Shown here piece after piece: positions 7,751 through 16,707 of a stretch of DNA of 64,000 nucleotides; the first letter of the stretch is position 1, and each line of letters starts with the position of its first letter. Below the pieces are notes generated by a model. The model ran no database searches and was not told the DNA's origin. It was given only the letters and a program-made list of their open reading frames with translations. The position numbers were made by a program, and so were the translations under genes. This stretch comes from Mycolicibacterium holsaticum DSM 44478 = JCM 12374 (GTDB taxonomy: Bacteria; Actinomycetota; Actinomycetes; Mycobacteriales; Mycobacteriaceae), in NCBI RefSeq assembly GCF_019645835.1, contig NZ_CP080998.1, positions 3,162,001-3,226,000 of the forward strand, read 5' to 3'.

Positions 7751-8309
7751 GTACGTCAACTTCACCGCCTGCAGTGCAGATGCATCCGTCAGCGATCGCC
7801 TGAAGCCGTTTAACGGCCCTGCCCCGTAGAAACTTGGCGGCGGCGGAGGGATTTGAACCCTATTCAGGGCCCAGCTCAGAGCTTGCTAACGTGTCTGAAC
7901 AGCGCAAACAACGTCACGCCAAATCACGCGGATAGCTGTAAATACGTCCAGACTGTGTCCAGACCGCGTCCACTGGGGCCGACCGTCCGACACAAACCTG
8001 CTGGGATTCTGAGGCGGCCAGCGACGCCGACATTCAAGCGATAGAACCTGGGGCGTCCTCTCCAGCCCGCCCGCAGGAAGGAACGACGTTCGTACCACCT
8101 TCGCGAACCGCGTGTCAAAGAGTTGCTGGTCGGTCAGGTTGGCGTGGGGCCAGAATGACGGGGGCCTAAGTCGAAGGGACCGGCGAAGGTGCGGATCAGC
8201 AACCAGCATTAGATGTCAGGTAGCTCGAAATCCGCCCTGATGACATCGCCCAAGCGGTTACCATCGTCGCCGACCGTGCGAAGGGGAACGTACGAGCAAA
8301 GGGGGATCG
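7751..8309. other. Non-coding stretch around an attachment-site scar
   Basis: About 560 bp without a supported gene. It contains the tRNA 3'-end copy listed separately, followed by direct-repeat-like wording (cagactgtgtccagaccgcgtcca) resembling DNA near phage attachment sites. No integrase frame survives on either strand; the minus-strand frame 7886-8209 has no recombinase motif. Confidence 0.4.
7835..7860 (-). repeat. tRNA 3'-end copy (attL/attR-like scar)
   Basis: Read on the minus strand it is a T arm GGGTTCAAATCCC followed by an acceptor 3' strand and an encoded CCA. This is how class II (Ser-type) actinobacterial tRNA genes end. Nothing upstream on that strand folds into the rest of a tRNA. 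A bare tRNA 3' end is the usual trace of phage integration into a tRNA gene: the element carries a copy of the tRNA end as its att core. Confidence 0.5.
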
Positions 8310-8978
8310 ATGACCTCTCCACCACCGCCACCACGACCAGCACCTGGCTGGTATCCCGATCCGGCAGGCGGCGGCGGGCAGCGATACTTCGATGGGACCA
8401 ACTGGGGTCCCACGACACCAGTAGCGACCGTACCGCCCCCGCAGAAGAAGCCTATGGGTTGCTTCAAGACCGTCGCGGGCGTCATCGGAGTCATCTTTCT
8501 GATCGGGATCATTGGCAACGCCTGCGATGACGATAAAAAGGACTCCAGCTCCAGCAGTTCTTCATCTCGCTCCACTACTGCGTCGCGCAGTCCGTCGGCC
8601 ACCGCTGCACCTACACCGACTGGCCCCACGAAGCCAGACGCGAGTTTCACCACCGCTCCAGGCCCGGACGGTGAACAGGTGACTGCCGCCTTCGCCATCG
8701 GTGACAACTTCACCGAGGGGCTGATCAAGGACGGGGCCCGGTTCAAAACCATCGACATTCTCGAATACGCAAAGGCGATGTATCCCAACGCTTCTCAGGT
8801 GACCGTCAAGGGTAGCTTCCCGATGAAGGACGCTTACGGCAACACCTCGACCGACGTCGTCTTGAACGTCACTTATCTGCGATCAACGCTGGACCAGATC
8901 AACTTCGAGGGTGTGGATAAGGACATGATCTGGGAACTGCGGGACTCCGGCTTCGTTCATCCAGAATTTCAACCCTGA
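8310..8978 (+). CDS. DUF2510-domain membrane protein
   Basis: A 222-residue protein from an ATG behind AAAGGGGG. Residues about 11-32 (PAPGWYPDPAGGGGQRYFDG, then TNWG) are the DUF2510 signature of actinobacterial membrane proteins. A proline linker leads to one membrane segment (about 50-70, FKTVAGVIGVIFLIGIIGNA), then a Ser/Thr-rich stalk and an extracellular domain of about 110 residues (FAIGDNFTEGLIKDGARFKT). The topology puts the DUF2510 module in the cytosol and the C-terminal domain outside. Function is not established for this family. Confidence 0.75.
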   Translation: MTSPPPPPRPAPGWYPDPAGGGGQRYFDGTNWGPTTPVATVPPPQKKPMGCFKTVAGVIGVIFLIGIIGNACDDDKKDSSSSSSSSRSTTASRSPSATAAPTPTGPTKPDASFTTAPGPDGEQVTAAFAIGDNFTEGLIKDGARFKTIDILEYAKAMYPNASQVTVKGSFPMKDAYGNTSTDVVLNVTYLRSTLDQINFEGVDKDMIWELRDSGFVHPEFQP

Positions 8979-9159
8979 GAAACCGATGCCTCCTCCGGCA
9001 CCGGGAAGAACGTCGCTCCCCATGAGTTGGTGCGTGGTGCTGCGGGCGAGCAGGTTCAGGCCCGGTGAAGGATGTGTGTGTCAGGGGAGCTGATGCCCGA
9101 GGAGGCGGGCTTGGAAGAAAGCCCTCGTATTCAGGTCAGTAGCTGACTGGAGGTGGAAT

Positions 9160-11430
9160 GTGCCGCGCAGTGTTCCGAAACCTGGCCGTTCGCTGGCGGA
9201 CTTGTTTCCGGCGCAGGCTGCGGAATTGCACCCGCACCGCAACGGCGCTCTGACGGCGGGCGACGTTTCACCCGGCAACAACAGCAAGGTCTGGTGGCAG
9301 TGCGCGCGATGCGGCTCGGAGTGGCCAGCGGTAATCAACAACCGGACAGCGAAGTACTCGATCAACTGTGTGGCGTGCAATCGCGGCCGCAAGCAGCGCA
9401 TCCAACAGCAAGCAACAGAAGCGCCAGAGGACTCAATCACCAACCTGGCACCGGCCCTTGCCAAAGAGTGGCACCCCGACAAGAACGACCTCCTCACTCC
9501 CGCATCGACTCCCGTCCACTGGGACCAGAACATCTGGTGGGTATGCGCACAATGCGGCCACGAGTGGCCCCTTCCGCCACGGTTTCGCATTGCCTCGACG
9601 GACCGAGGATGTCCGAAATGCGCGGAATCCGCTGAGCCTCCACGCGCAGAGCGCCCGCCGCCCCAGGACTCGCTGAAGCACCTGAACCCCGCAGTCACCC
9701 AGCAGTGGCATCCCACCCGCAACCGGGGATGGAGTCCTGCATCATTTGCCCCTGACTCCGACGCCGAGGTGTGGTGGTTGTGTCAGAACCCGGACTGCAC
9801 ACACGAATGGTTGGCACCAATCAGCACCAGGACGACCGGTAAGCGTCGAGGTTGCCCGGTATGTCAGCGTCCGCAGTCAGAGATCCCGCTTCCCGGCACA
9901 TCTTTCGCAGACTTCCACCCCGATGTCGTCGCAGAATGGCATCCCACGTTGAATGGGCGCTTGGACCCATACACGGTGAAACCGAAGTCGCAGAAGAAAG
10001 TTTGGTGGCTGTGCTCATCGTGCGGCGAGGTGTGGCCAGCCACGGTGGCGAATCGGACTGCAGCAAGGACACAATGCGCCCGCTGTAGCTATGAAGACCG
10101 AATCGCCCTGCGCGATCGACCCCAACCCGGGAGGTCATTCGCCGAACTTTTTCCGGAGCTGATGCCCGAATGGCATCCCACCCTCAACGACCGTCGGCCC
10201 GGGGACATTACGCCGGGCAGCGACTTCCGGGCATGGTGGATCTGCGCACGCGGACATGTGTGGTCTGCGCACGTCTACGCCAGGACAGGTACCGACAAAA
10301 CGGGATGCCCGGATTGCCGCGACCTGCCAGCCGACGGATTCTCCGTTGCCGACGTGCGGCCGGACCTCGCCGATCAGTGGCATCCCACCCTCAACGAAGG
10401 ACGGCAACCACATGAGTTCTCAACGGGAAGCGGGTTCCTCGCATCGTGGCGGTGCTCCTTTGGCCACGTGTGGAAGGCCCGCATCGTCAATAGGGCGTCA
10501 CCCAATGGCAGTGGATGCCCCCACTGTCGTATCCGGGGAACATCACAGCAACAGATCCGACTTGCCCATGAACTGGAGGCGATCGGATGTCCCGTCATTC
10601 ACAATCACGAGCGCATACCAGTCCCCGGGCGAAGTCCCGTGAACGCCGACATCGTCATTCCCGATTGCCGCGTCGTGATCGAGTTCGATGGTTCGCATTA
10701 CCATCGCGGCGAAGAGGCTGCGGCCCGCGACACCCGTCAGACGCGCGCACTCGAGGCCGCGGGATGGCAAGTGATCCGAGTCCGTCCTGCGCCGCTGGAA
10801 CCACTCGGCGGTAATGATGTCACGGTGAGGGACGGACGCGATACAAAAGCAGTTACAACCGCTGTGTTGCTACAGCTTAGAGCTCTCGGATGCGCACCGG
10901 CCCACTCCGACGACTACCTCTCCGACCCCAACTTGTGGGCAGTCGCGAGAGCTGACGCAGACATCCACGCTCGGCTTTCCCGCAGCCTCTCAACTCTGTT
11001 CCCCGAGATCGCCGCGGAGTGGCACCCCACCCGTAATGGCGACCGCCGACCCGAGTTGACGAGCCCAGGATCGCGTGACAAAGCCTGGTGGAGTTGCTCA
11101 TCCTGCGGACACAAGTGGCAGACGACACCTAAGAAGCGCACCGGTGAGGGCAGCGGCTGCCCCGAATGCGCGCGAGCTCGACGAGCTGCCACTCACAGGA
11201 CGCCCAAGCCCGGGCGGTCAGTGGCTGAACTGAAACCGGACTTGCTCAAGATCTTCCACCCAACCAAGAACGGGGATATTTCCCTTTGGGATCTCAACTA
11301 CGGCACCACCGTTGAGCTCTGCTGGATCTGCCCTCGATGCGGGCATGAATGGTCAACGCGCACACCACGGAACACGGGATGTCGACGGTGCGGTGCAAAG
11401 CGTCGACGCTCAAAGCAGCGGCCGAAATAG
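9160..11430 (+). CDS. Multi-zinc-ribbon protein with embedded PD-(D/E)XK-type nuclease domain
   Basis: A 756-residue protein from a GTG behind GGAGGTGG. It has eight repeats of about 60-65 residues: a helix, E/QWHPT-x-N, then WW-x-C-x-x-C-G-H-x-W and a closing CPxC, the zinc-ribbon arrangement of DUF4379-type proteins. Six lie N-terminal (about 15-430) and two C-terminal (about 605-745). Repeats 5 and 6 have C-x-x-GH in place of the first CxxC. Between them sits a different domain (about 455-560) with NADIVIPDCRVVIEFDGSHY (E508, D510), then RDTRQTRALEAAGWQVIRVR, which reads as a restriction-endonuclease-like/VSR-type fold. The likely job is DNA recognition by the ribbons and cleavage by the inserted domain. 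The neighbouring serine recombinase suggests mobile or defence cargo. Target and function unknown. Confidence 0.75.
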   Translation: MPRSVPKPGRSLADLFPAQAAELHPHRNGALTAGDVSPGNNSKVWWQCARCGSEWPAVINNRTAKYSINCVACNRGRKQRIQQQATEAPEDSITNLAPALAKEWHPDKNDLLTPASTPVHWDQNIWWVCAQCGHEWPLPPRFRIASTDRGCPKCAESAEPPRAERPPPQDSLKHLNPAVTQQWHPTRNRGWSPASFAPDSDAEVWWLCQNPDCTHEWLAPISTRTTGKRRGCPVCQRPQSEIPLPGTSFADFHPDVVAEWHPTLNGRLDPYTVKPKSQKKVWWLCSSCGEVWPATVANRTAARTQCARCSYEDRIALRDRPQPGRSFAELFPELMPEWHPTLNDRRPGDITPGSDFRAWWICARGHVWSAHVYARTGTDKTGCPDCRDLPADGFSVADVRPDLADQWHPTLNEGRQPHEFSTGSGFLASWRCSFGHVWKARIVNRASPNGSGCPHCRIRGTSQQQIRLAHELEAIGCPVIHNHERIPVPGRSPVNADIVIPDCRVVIEFDGSHYHRGEEAAARDTRQTRALEAAGWQVIRVRPAPLEPLGGNDVTVRDGRDTKAVTTAVLLQLRALGCAPAHSDDYLSDPNLWAVARADADIHARLSRSLSTLFPEIAAEWHPTRNGDRRPELTSPGSRDKAWWSCSSCGHKWQTTPKKRTGEGSGCPECARARRAATHRTPKPGRSVAELKPDLLKIFHPTKNGDISLWDLNYGTTVELCWICPRCGHEWSTRTPRNTGCRRCGAKRRRSKQRPK

Positions 11431-11457
11431 GCCCACAAGAGCCAAACCGGCCGTCCA

Positions 11458-12060
11458 TCAGGCAGCGCTGGCTCCGGCAAGGTAGCGATACAACGTCGCT
11501 CGACTGACACCCAAGTACTTGGCTATGTCCTTGCCTGTATGACCGTCGGCCTTCATCCGCTTGGCCGTGGTGATGTGCTCGGCGTCGTCGACCTTGCGAG
11601 GTCGCCCGAATTTCGTACCGTTGGCCCGTGATGCGGCCCGCTTCAATGCGGTGCGCTCTTTCGTCAGCTCCCGTTCGTACTCAGCCAGCGACCCGAGTAC
11701 CCCGATCATCATGCGCCCGGCGGCGGTCGAGGAGTCGATGCCGTCGGTCACCGACACCAGCGTGATGCCGCGGTCAGTCAGCTCCTTCACCGTCTTCAAG
11801 ACGTGGAGTGTGTTGCGGCCCAGCCGGTCGAGCTTCCAGACCACTACCGTGTCCCCCTCCCGTACGTAAGCCATCAGCTCAGCCAGGCCGGGACGGTCGT
11901 CGCGCGCTCCGGACATCGTGTCCGAGAACGTCTTGTCGACTCCGGCCTTGTTGAGCGCGTCTCGCTGCTGGTCTAGCGTCTGCGCCGCCGTGCTGACACG
12001 GATGTAGCCGATCCTGTCGCCGCCGGACTCTATGGTGGCGGGCTCTTTCGTGTGTCCCAT
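11458..12060 (-). CDS. Serine recombinase (resolvase/invertase family)
   Basis: A 200-residue protein. The start is set at the ATG giving MGHTKEPATIESGGDRIGYI, since the further upstream frame is not protein-like. The catalytic domain shows YIRVSTAAQTLDQQRDAL with the nucleophile Ser23, then VVWKLDRLGRN, GIDSSTAAGRMMIGVLGSLA and YERELTKERT, all standard for resolvases and DNA invertases. The C-terminal helix-turn-helix is GHTGKDIAKYLGVSRATLYR. Length and domain order match Tn3-type resolvases and Hin-like invertases, not large phage integrases. Five copies of a 7-bp half-site lie just upstream of the start. No transposase partner is present nearby. Confidence 0.9.
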   Translation of the reverse strand: MGHTKEPATIESGGDRIGYIRVSTAAQTLDQQRDALNKAGVDKTFSDTMSGARDDRPGLAELMAYVREGDTVVVWKLDRLGRNTLHVLKTVKELTDRGITLVSVTDGIDSSTAAGRMMIGVLGSLAEYERELTKERTALKRAASRANGTKFGRPRKVDDAEHITTAKRMKADGHTGKDIAKYLGVSRATLYRYLAGASAA

Positions 12061-12080
12061 AAATCTGGCAACGCAAGATT

Positions 12081-12185
12081 CGAGACAGATATTTCCGAGA
12101 CAAAATTTTGAGACACCGCGACCACGTCTTACGAGCGATCCCCCGGCCGGTCTGCGTGGTGTCTCGGATGTGGTGTTTCGAGACA
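12081..12185. repeat. Cluster of CGAGACA half-sites, candidate res/crossover site
   Basis: CGAGACA occurs at 12081-12087, 12096-12102 and 12179-12185, as TGAGACA at 12109-12115, and inverted as TGTCTCG at 12160-12166. The last pair forms a 26-bp inverted arrangement (12160-12185: TGTCTCG, 12 bp, CGAGACA), a size typical of a serine-recombinase crossover site. The others could be accessory subsites. Position directly upstream of the recombinase gene supports a res site that also regulates the gene. Confidence 0.5.
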
Positions 12186-12248
12186 TCGGTCGGGGCAGAT
12201 CGACGAAGCTCACTCTTTGTCGGACGTGGGAGGAAGTATCTGAGTCGG

Positions 12249-14087
12249 TCAGGTGATCTTGTCGAGCATCGCAGCTACCAGGTGTTGCGCGTCAGGCAGT
12301 GCCCAATCCGGGTCAGCGGGCTCCAGACCACCGATTGATGTGGCGTTCGGTGGAACCTGACAGGTGCGCGCCTCGGCCACAACGTTGTCCCGGACTCCAA
12401 GTACCTGTTGACATGCATGCGCCCCCCAAAGTGGATCATTAGAGGCCATCGAGATGACGATCATGTCCTCGATGCGCTCCACGTTCCCCAGAATGAAGCT
12501 GCGTCCGTTCTCGTACCCAAAAACCACGCTGACATCAATATCGGGAAAGTTCGGGGAAGGCGGGTTTGCCGGTGTACTGCATGTAGCCCACTGTCGTTGT
12601 TGGTCGACCAGAAAGCTGTTCGCAGATTCCGCCGAGGGAAAGACTGCCGTTGTCTGCTGGAGTTGCCAAGGCCCTTCATTACCAACCGCATTGGGGCCGG
12701 GTGAAAAAGACTCAGTCTTCATCGCCTCAACTTTGGTATTGCCATACGCAGACTGGTCCCCAGTAAAGACGACACTGGCGCACGTGGGTGGATCTACCTC
12801 CCGGGCATGATCCGACGGACCGTAGGACGAACCGTCCAACTTAAGAATGGCCGAGTATGTATTACCGGGGTCACCACTGACCTCAATTCCACTCAGAACG
12901 TTGCTGATCTCAGGGGCGGTGAGCAAGACGGTGGCGACGGCAGAGGCTGGCATAGTAGGCCGCCCCGGGGTGACAGCAGAACTGGTTGGATTGTCCGCCG
13001 GAGCGGTAGTCGCCGATCCTGCGCCAGAGTCGGTTGTCGATTCGTCGCGGCGGCTGTCCCACGGGTGCCAGACGATGACCCCGATAGTGGCAACTAGAAC
13101 CAAGGCCCCCAACGGTAACAACCATCGCCGAACCACGCCGCGGCGAACGATTGGAACAACAGGAGCAGTCAGCGCACGCCGAGGTTTTCCATGAGCCGGA
13201 CGCTGCACGAGCGCTTGCGCTGTGGGTGCCGCCGGTGCGGGCGCACCGTGGCGGCTCTGCTCCACGAGTGTTCGGGCGAAATCCGCGCAAGTGGCGAACC
13301 TATCGTCGCGATTCTTGCCTAGGCCGATGGCGAGCACCGGGTCAAGCGAGGCGAGTTCAGGTCGTAAGTCGGCGAGGGCAGGCGCTGGCGAGTTGAGATG
13401 GCGGCTGATAACAACTGCCGGGTTGGAGTTGGGAAAGAGCTGCGATCCGGTCAACAAGTGGTAAGTCGTGGCAGCGAGCGCGTACTGGTCTGCTCGCCCG
13501 TCCATCGGCTCACCCATGAGCTGCTCGGGAGCCGAGTAGGCGACCGTTCCGACCGTCATGTTTGTGGTGGTGATACCGCTGATGTCTTCCAGCGGTCTCG
13601 CAATACCGAAATCCGCGATGAATACGCTGGCTTCTTCACCGTCGGGGTTGGCGATGATGATGTTGGCCGGTTTGACGTCCCGGTGGAGCAGCCCCTGCTT
13701 GTGGGCGTAGTCCAACGCGCTGGCGACCGCCGTGATGATCGGGAGAGCGAGGTCGACGGGCATGCCCCCCGGATACTTCTGGTTCAGCAGGTGGCCCGCG
13801 TCGTTACCGTCGATGTAGTCCATCGCGATCCACAACTGGCCTTCGTAGTCGCCTCGGTCGTGGACGCCGACGATGTTGGCGTGCCGCAAACCCGACGACA
13901 GGTCGGCTTCGCGGATGAACCGTTCCCGGAACGAAGCGTCAATGGACAGGTCTGGCCGAAGGATCTTCAGTGCCTCCTGGCGAGGCAGACGGGGATGCTG
14001 TACGAGATACACCTCTCCCATGCCGCCCGAGCCGAGCAGCCGCAGGATCTTGTACCCGGCGAAGGTCTCGCCAATCGCGAGCGACAT
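12249..14087 (-). CDS. PknH-type receptor Ser/Thr protein kinase
   Basis: A 612-residue protein. Cytoplasmic kinase domain about 10-275: glycine loop GSGGMGEVY (19-27), Lys41 in EALKIL, catalytic loop HRDVKPAN (Asp137), DFG at 159-161, APE at 186-188. A proline/alanine linker leads to one membrane segment (about 321-340, [20 protein letters not shown]). The extracellular part, about 385-610, looks like the PknH sensor domain ([15 protein letters not shown]; Cys in [33 protein letters not shown]). All catalytic residues are present, so it should be active. It is an extra kinase in accessory DNA, not one of the conserved set by position; substrate unknown. No neighbouring gene points to a pathway. 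Confidence 0.88.
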   Translation of the reverse strand: MSLAIGETFAGYKILRLLGSGGMGEVYLVQHPRLPRQEALKILRPDLSIDASFRERFIREADLSSGLRHANIVGVHDRGDYEGQLWIAMDYIDGNDAGHLLNQKYPGGMPVDLALPIITAVASALDYAHKQGLLHRDVKPANIIIANPDGEEASVFIADFGIARPLEDISGITTTNMTVGTVAYSAPEQLMGEPMDGRADQYALAATTYHLLTGSQLFPNSNPAVVISRHLNSPAPALADLRPELASLDPVLAIGLGKNRDDRFATCADFARTLVEQSRHGAPAPAAPTAQALVQRPAHGKPRRALTAPVVPIVRRGVVRRWLLPLGALVLVATIGVIVWHPWDSRRDESTTDSGAGSATTAPADNPTSSAVTPGRPTMPASAVATVLLTAPEISNVLSGIEVSGDPGNTYSAILKLDGSSYGPSDHAREVDPPTCASVVFTGDQSAYGNTKVEAMKTESFSPGPNAVGNEGPWQLQQTTAVFPSAESANSFLVDQQRQWATCSTPANPPSPNFPDIDVSVVFGYENGRSFILGNVERIEDMIVISMASNDPLWGAHACQQVLGVRDNVVAEARTCQVPPNATSIGGLEPADPDWALPDAQHLVAAMLDKIT

Positions 14088-14323
14088 GGGCGGATGCTAA
14101 CCGGTATCGATCCCAGTGCAGGTTGGTTCTGTTGGGTTCTTGATCCCGGGACCATCCATCAGGGACCCGCGTCCTTGTCGCGGCGGATTTGTCCTATCCC
14201 CGAAGTAACGTGCCGAGCGTGGTGGACCTGATATGACGTCCGAAGATCGAATGCCACTGCGGCAGCCGTGACCGGGCCGCACGTGAGGCGACGAACACTG
14301 CGCGCTGATGTAGGGGTGATTCG
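14088..14323. other. Intergenic region between divergent kinase and DUF4238 genes
   Basis: About 235 bp between divergent genes, so both promoters should lie here. No convincing -10 at leaderless spacing was seen for either gene. The DUF4238 gene has a weak RBS (AGGGGTGA) before its TTG. Confidence 0.3.
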
Positions 14324-15298
14324 TTGGGTGGGGTAGCGAAGCTGCACCATACGGTTCCGCGGTTCTATCTGCGAGGGTTCGCAGATGACGATGACTGGAT
14401 GATCACCGTGCGGTTGCCGGGTGACAAGCGGTACCCGTCGCGCGTCAAGAAGACCGCGGCCATTAACCACTTCTATTCCATTGACGGGCACCCCGATGGT
14501 GCCGATGTCTTTGAGCGGAGCCTGTCAGACCTGGAAGGTTTCGCCGCAGAGGTCATTCAAGCAGTCATCGATGGCGTATGGCCGCTCTCGGAAGCGCAGC
14601 GTGCCAAGTTGGGGCTGTTTATGGCGGTTCAATTCCTGCGTGGACCTGACCATCGCCGCTCCCTGGAATACCTCGCCGCTCAGATGACACGTCTCGAAGT
14701 CCAGGTCACCGGTCGCGACAACATCAAACAATGGGTCCAGAAGCAGTATGGGGTTGAAGTGGACGACGATGAAGCTGAGGTGTTGTGGCAGCAGGCGACT
14801 CAGCCAGGTGGACTGCCGATCACCTTGACACCATTTGGGCATATCGAGCAGATAATTACCGGCGCTGTTGACCACGTGAGGTACTTCATCTCCCGTCCGT
14901 GGAAGCTGGTTCGGTTCCACCGTCGTTCCCTGATCACCTGTGATTCGCCGGTCAGTCTGGTGCCAGCCGCGGACAGCGAGCCGTGGCAAGGGGTCGGATT
15001 GGCGACGGCTTGGGGCATCACGTTCCCGCTGACTCGGCAATTGGGTCTGATCATGAGCGACGTCAAGCCGATGATCGAGTTCGACTATCCAGTGCAAAGA
15101 GTTCGTGCGGGCGGTCTGGATTCAGTCGAGTCTGGGACGGTCAAGATGGAGAAGTTCATCAACGCGAGCACGGTCCGCTCGGCCAGCGAGTACGTCTATC
15201 ACCATCCCGAGGACGAGGGATTCCTGCCCTGCCCGCTGCCCGAACCGACACTGAGCAACATCGTTGGGCCGGAGCAGCTCTGGCCGGAATCTCAGTAG
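14324..15298 (+). CDS. DUF4238-domain protein
   Basis: A 324-residue protein from a TTG behind AGGGGTGA. The N-terminus LHHTVPRFYLRGFADDDDWM is the hallmark of the DUF4238 family, whose proteins begin with an H-H-x-x-P-x-x-Y/F-L-x-x-F motif. The middle includes QRAKLGLFMAVQFLRGPDHR and, later, RFHRRSLITCDSPVSLVPA, also typical. Invariant His residues hint at an unknown hydrolytic activity, but no function has been established. It is soluble and monocistronic within the island. Such genes have patchy distribution, in line with transfer. Confidence 0.75.
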   Translation: MGGVAKLHHTVPRFYLRGFADDDDWMITVRLPGDKRYPSRVKKTAAINHFYSIDGHPDGADVFERSLSDLEGFAAEVIQAVIDGVWPLSEAQRAKLGLFMAVQFLRGPDHRRSLEYLAAQMTRLEVQVTGRDNIKQWVQKQYGVEVDDDEAEVLWQQATQPGGLPITLTPFGHIEQIITGAVDHVRYFISRPWKLVRFHRRSLITCDSPVSLVPAADSEPWQGVGLATAWGITFPLTRQLGLIMSDVKPMIEFDYPVQRVRAGGLDSVESGTVKMEKFINASTVRSASEYVYHHPEDEGFLPCPLPEPTLSNIVGPEQLWPESQ

Positions 15299-15361
15299 GA
15301 ACTCTTGCCAAGCCCTAGCCGCTGGCTACTATCCCGGCATGGACGGGGCTGACAAGGGCCG

Positions 15362-15764
15362 GTGATCCGAGCGCTTCAGCGTCTCGCCGAACAAAACGGC
15401 GACGTACCTGTCGGTAAGGAACGCTTCATCGCCGAGACCGGCTTTCCCGACTACCTTTTCCAGGGGCGCTTGTGGGCTACCTGGAGCGACGCCGTACGCG
15501 AAGCGGGTTTAGAGCCCAACGCTTTCGGCTCGCTCGGCTTGATGAGGATTTCTGCTGCGGCAGTTGGCCGAGCTGACTCGCAAGCTCGGCCGGTTCCCCA
15601 CGAAAGCTCACATACGGATGGAGGGCCGCGACACGCCCGCGCTACCGAGCGCGACGACCTTCGGAAAACGCCTCGGCACGCGGGCACAACAGATTGAGCG
15701 GATGCAATTACGTCAGTTTCGATGCGGCACTACTGCGTCGCGCACAGCACCAGATCGCCCGTAA
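15362..15764 (+). pseudogene. Frameshifted hypothetical gene
   Basis: Two pieces of one protein lie in different frames. The first frame (from a GTG at 15362) codes IRALQRLAEQNGDVPVGKER and WATWSDAVREAGLEPNA. The second continues from about 15552 with LLRQLAELTRKLGRFPTKAH and TPALPSATTFGKRLGTR. Between them, 15541-15551 reads DEDF in the third frame, so two small indels are likely. The conserved layout (WARWxDAVxEAGLxPN, then a GxFPTxxxxxM repeat) matches an actinobacterial protein type of unknown function. The ends are ragged and no intact start region is evident. Confidence 0.55.
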
Positions 15765-15868
15765 TGCAGTAATGCGCTACTGAGTTCGTCGCGCCGCGCG
15801 CGACCGACGATTCCCATCGTGAGAACGCGAGCTATCTAGCTCGCTGTCACGCGAGAAGGAGGAACACC

Positions 15869-16339
15869 ATGTTCAAGAAACTATGCATCGCCGCCGCCGC
15901 AGCAGGAGCCATATCTGTTCCACTGGCCGGAGCGGCGTGGGCGGACCCAGCAGACCCCAGCAGTAACGACCCCAGCAGTAACGGGAACGGGATAGGCCAA
16001 GGGGGCGTCCCCCAAAAGGCCGGAGCTTGGTCGGATGCTATATCAGCGGCCAACCCCAACTTACCGTCCGTAAACCCGAACGGGTCTGGACCGCTTGCTC
16101 CCGGACAGTTCTTCAGCGACCTCGCGAGAATGCCGGGTAACGCCCCGAAAGCCGGTGCGGATGCCGCTAATTTCATTTACGGGTACTACACCATCCCCGA
16201 TGTTTCGGATACGCCTAACCAGACGAATTTTGAGTTTCTTCCCCCAGGCTTGTCCACGAAGGAATTCACACCTGCCTGCTCTACGGGTCATACAGCAAGC
16301 GATCCCGCAGTCAACGGTGGGGATCCGGCCTGCCACTGA
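15869..16339 (+). CDS. Secreted protein, function unknown
   Basis: A 156-residue protein from an ATG behind a very strong RBS (GAGAAGGAGG). Residues 1-25 are a Sec signal peptide ending AGAAWA, with cleavage before DPADPSS. The mature part starts with a Ser/Asn/Pro-rich stretch that includes a short tandem repeat (DPSSN twice) and ends with two Cys (PACSTGHT, GDPACH) that could pair. No recognised domain. Proteins of this shape are common in the mycobacterial exported set. Confidence 0.7.
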   Translation: MFKKLCIAAAAAGAISVPLAGAAWADPADPSSNDPSSNGNGIGQGGVPQKAGAWSDAISAANPNLPSVNPNGSGPLAPGQFFSDLARMPGNAPKAGADAANFIYGYYTIPDVSDTPNQTNFEFLPPGLSTKEFTPACSTGHTASDPAVNGGDPACH

Positions 16340-16665
16340 GAAGCGCGTTCCGACGGTTCGGCGCGAGACTACTGCGTCACGAACCCCACGAGGTCAGCCG
16401 TTGTCAATTTACGGTAGATAGAGCGCGCGCTGATTAGGTGCCATGTACGACACCCGGCAGAAAACAAGGGCACCGCCGGTACGAGATTCCGGTACGCACA
16501 TACCAGTTGGATTCTCCTGCGCCACGGCTCGCCGGAGAACTAGACGACGGCGAAATATGCTGCGGCACTGAGTACGTCGCTGCGACTCGCACCAAAGCGG
16601 TTCGACGGCCTGTCGTTTCGGGCATCGTCGGGCACGCTTTCCGCGAAGCTCCTACGCCACAAAGA
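16340..16665. other. Non-coding stretch
   Basis: About 325 bp without a supported gene. The plus-strand frame starting at 16438 continues antisense through the WGxxGxxG gene and has no RBS or domain. A phrase near 16366 (ACTACTGCGTC) is also found near 15727, perhaps a chance short repeat. Confidence 0.35.
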
Positions 16666-16690
16666 ATTCCCCGCCGCTCCGGCGGGGAAT
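16666..16690 (-). terminator. Hairpin terminator after the WGxxGxxG gene
   Basis: A perfect 11-bp stem (ATTCCCCGCCG / CGGCGGGGAAT) closed by a 3-nt loop lies 17 bp beyond the stop of the minus-strand gene. On that strand it is followed by TCTTTG, a short T-rich run. Stem strength and location make it an intrinsic terminator. Confidence 0.7.
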
Positions 16691-16707
16691 CCTTTGAACG
16701 TGAACTC

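Noticed and set aside
7886..8209. Minus-strand frame beside the tRNA-end scar as a possible integrase remnant
   Set aside because: No tyrosine-recombinase R-H-R-Y residues or serine-recombinase motif can be seen.
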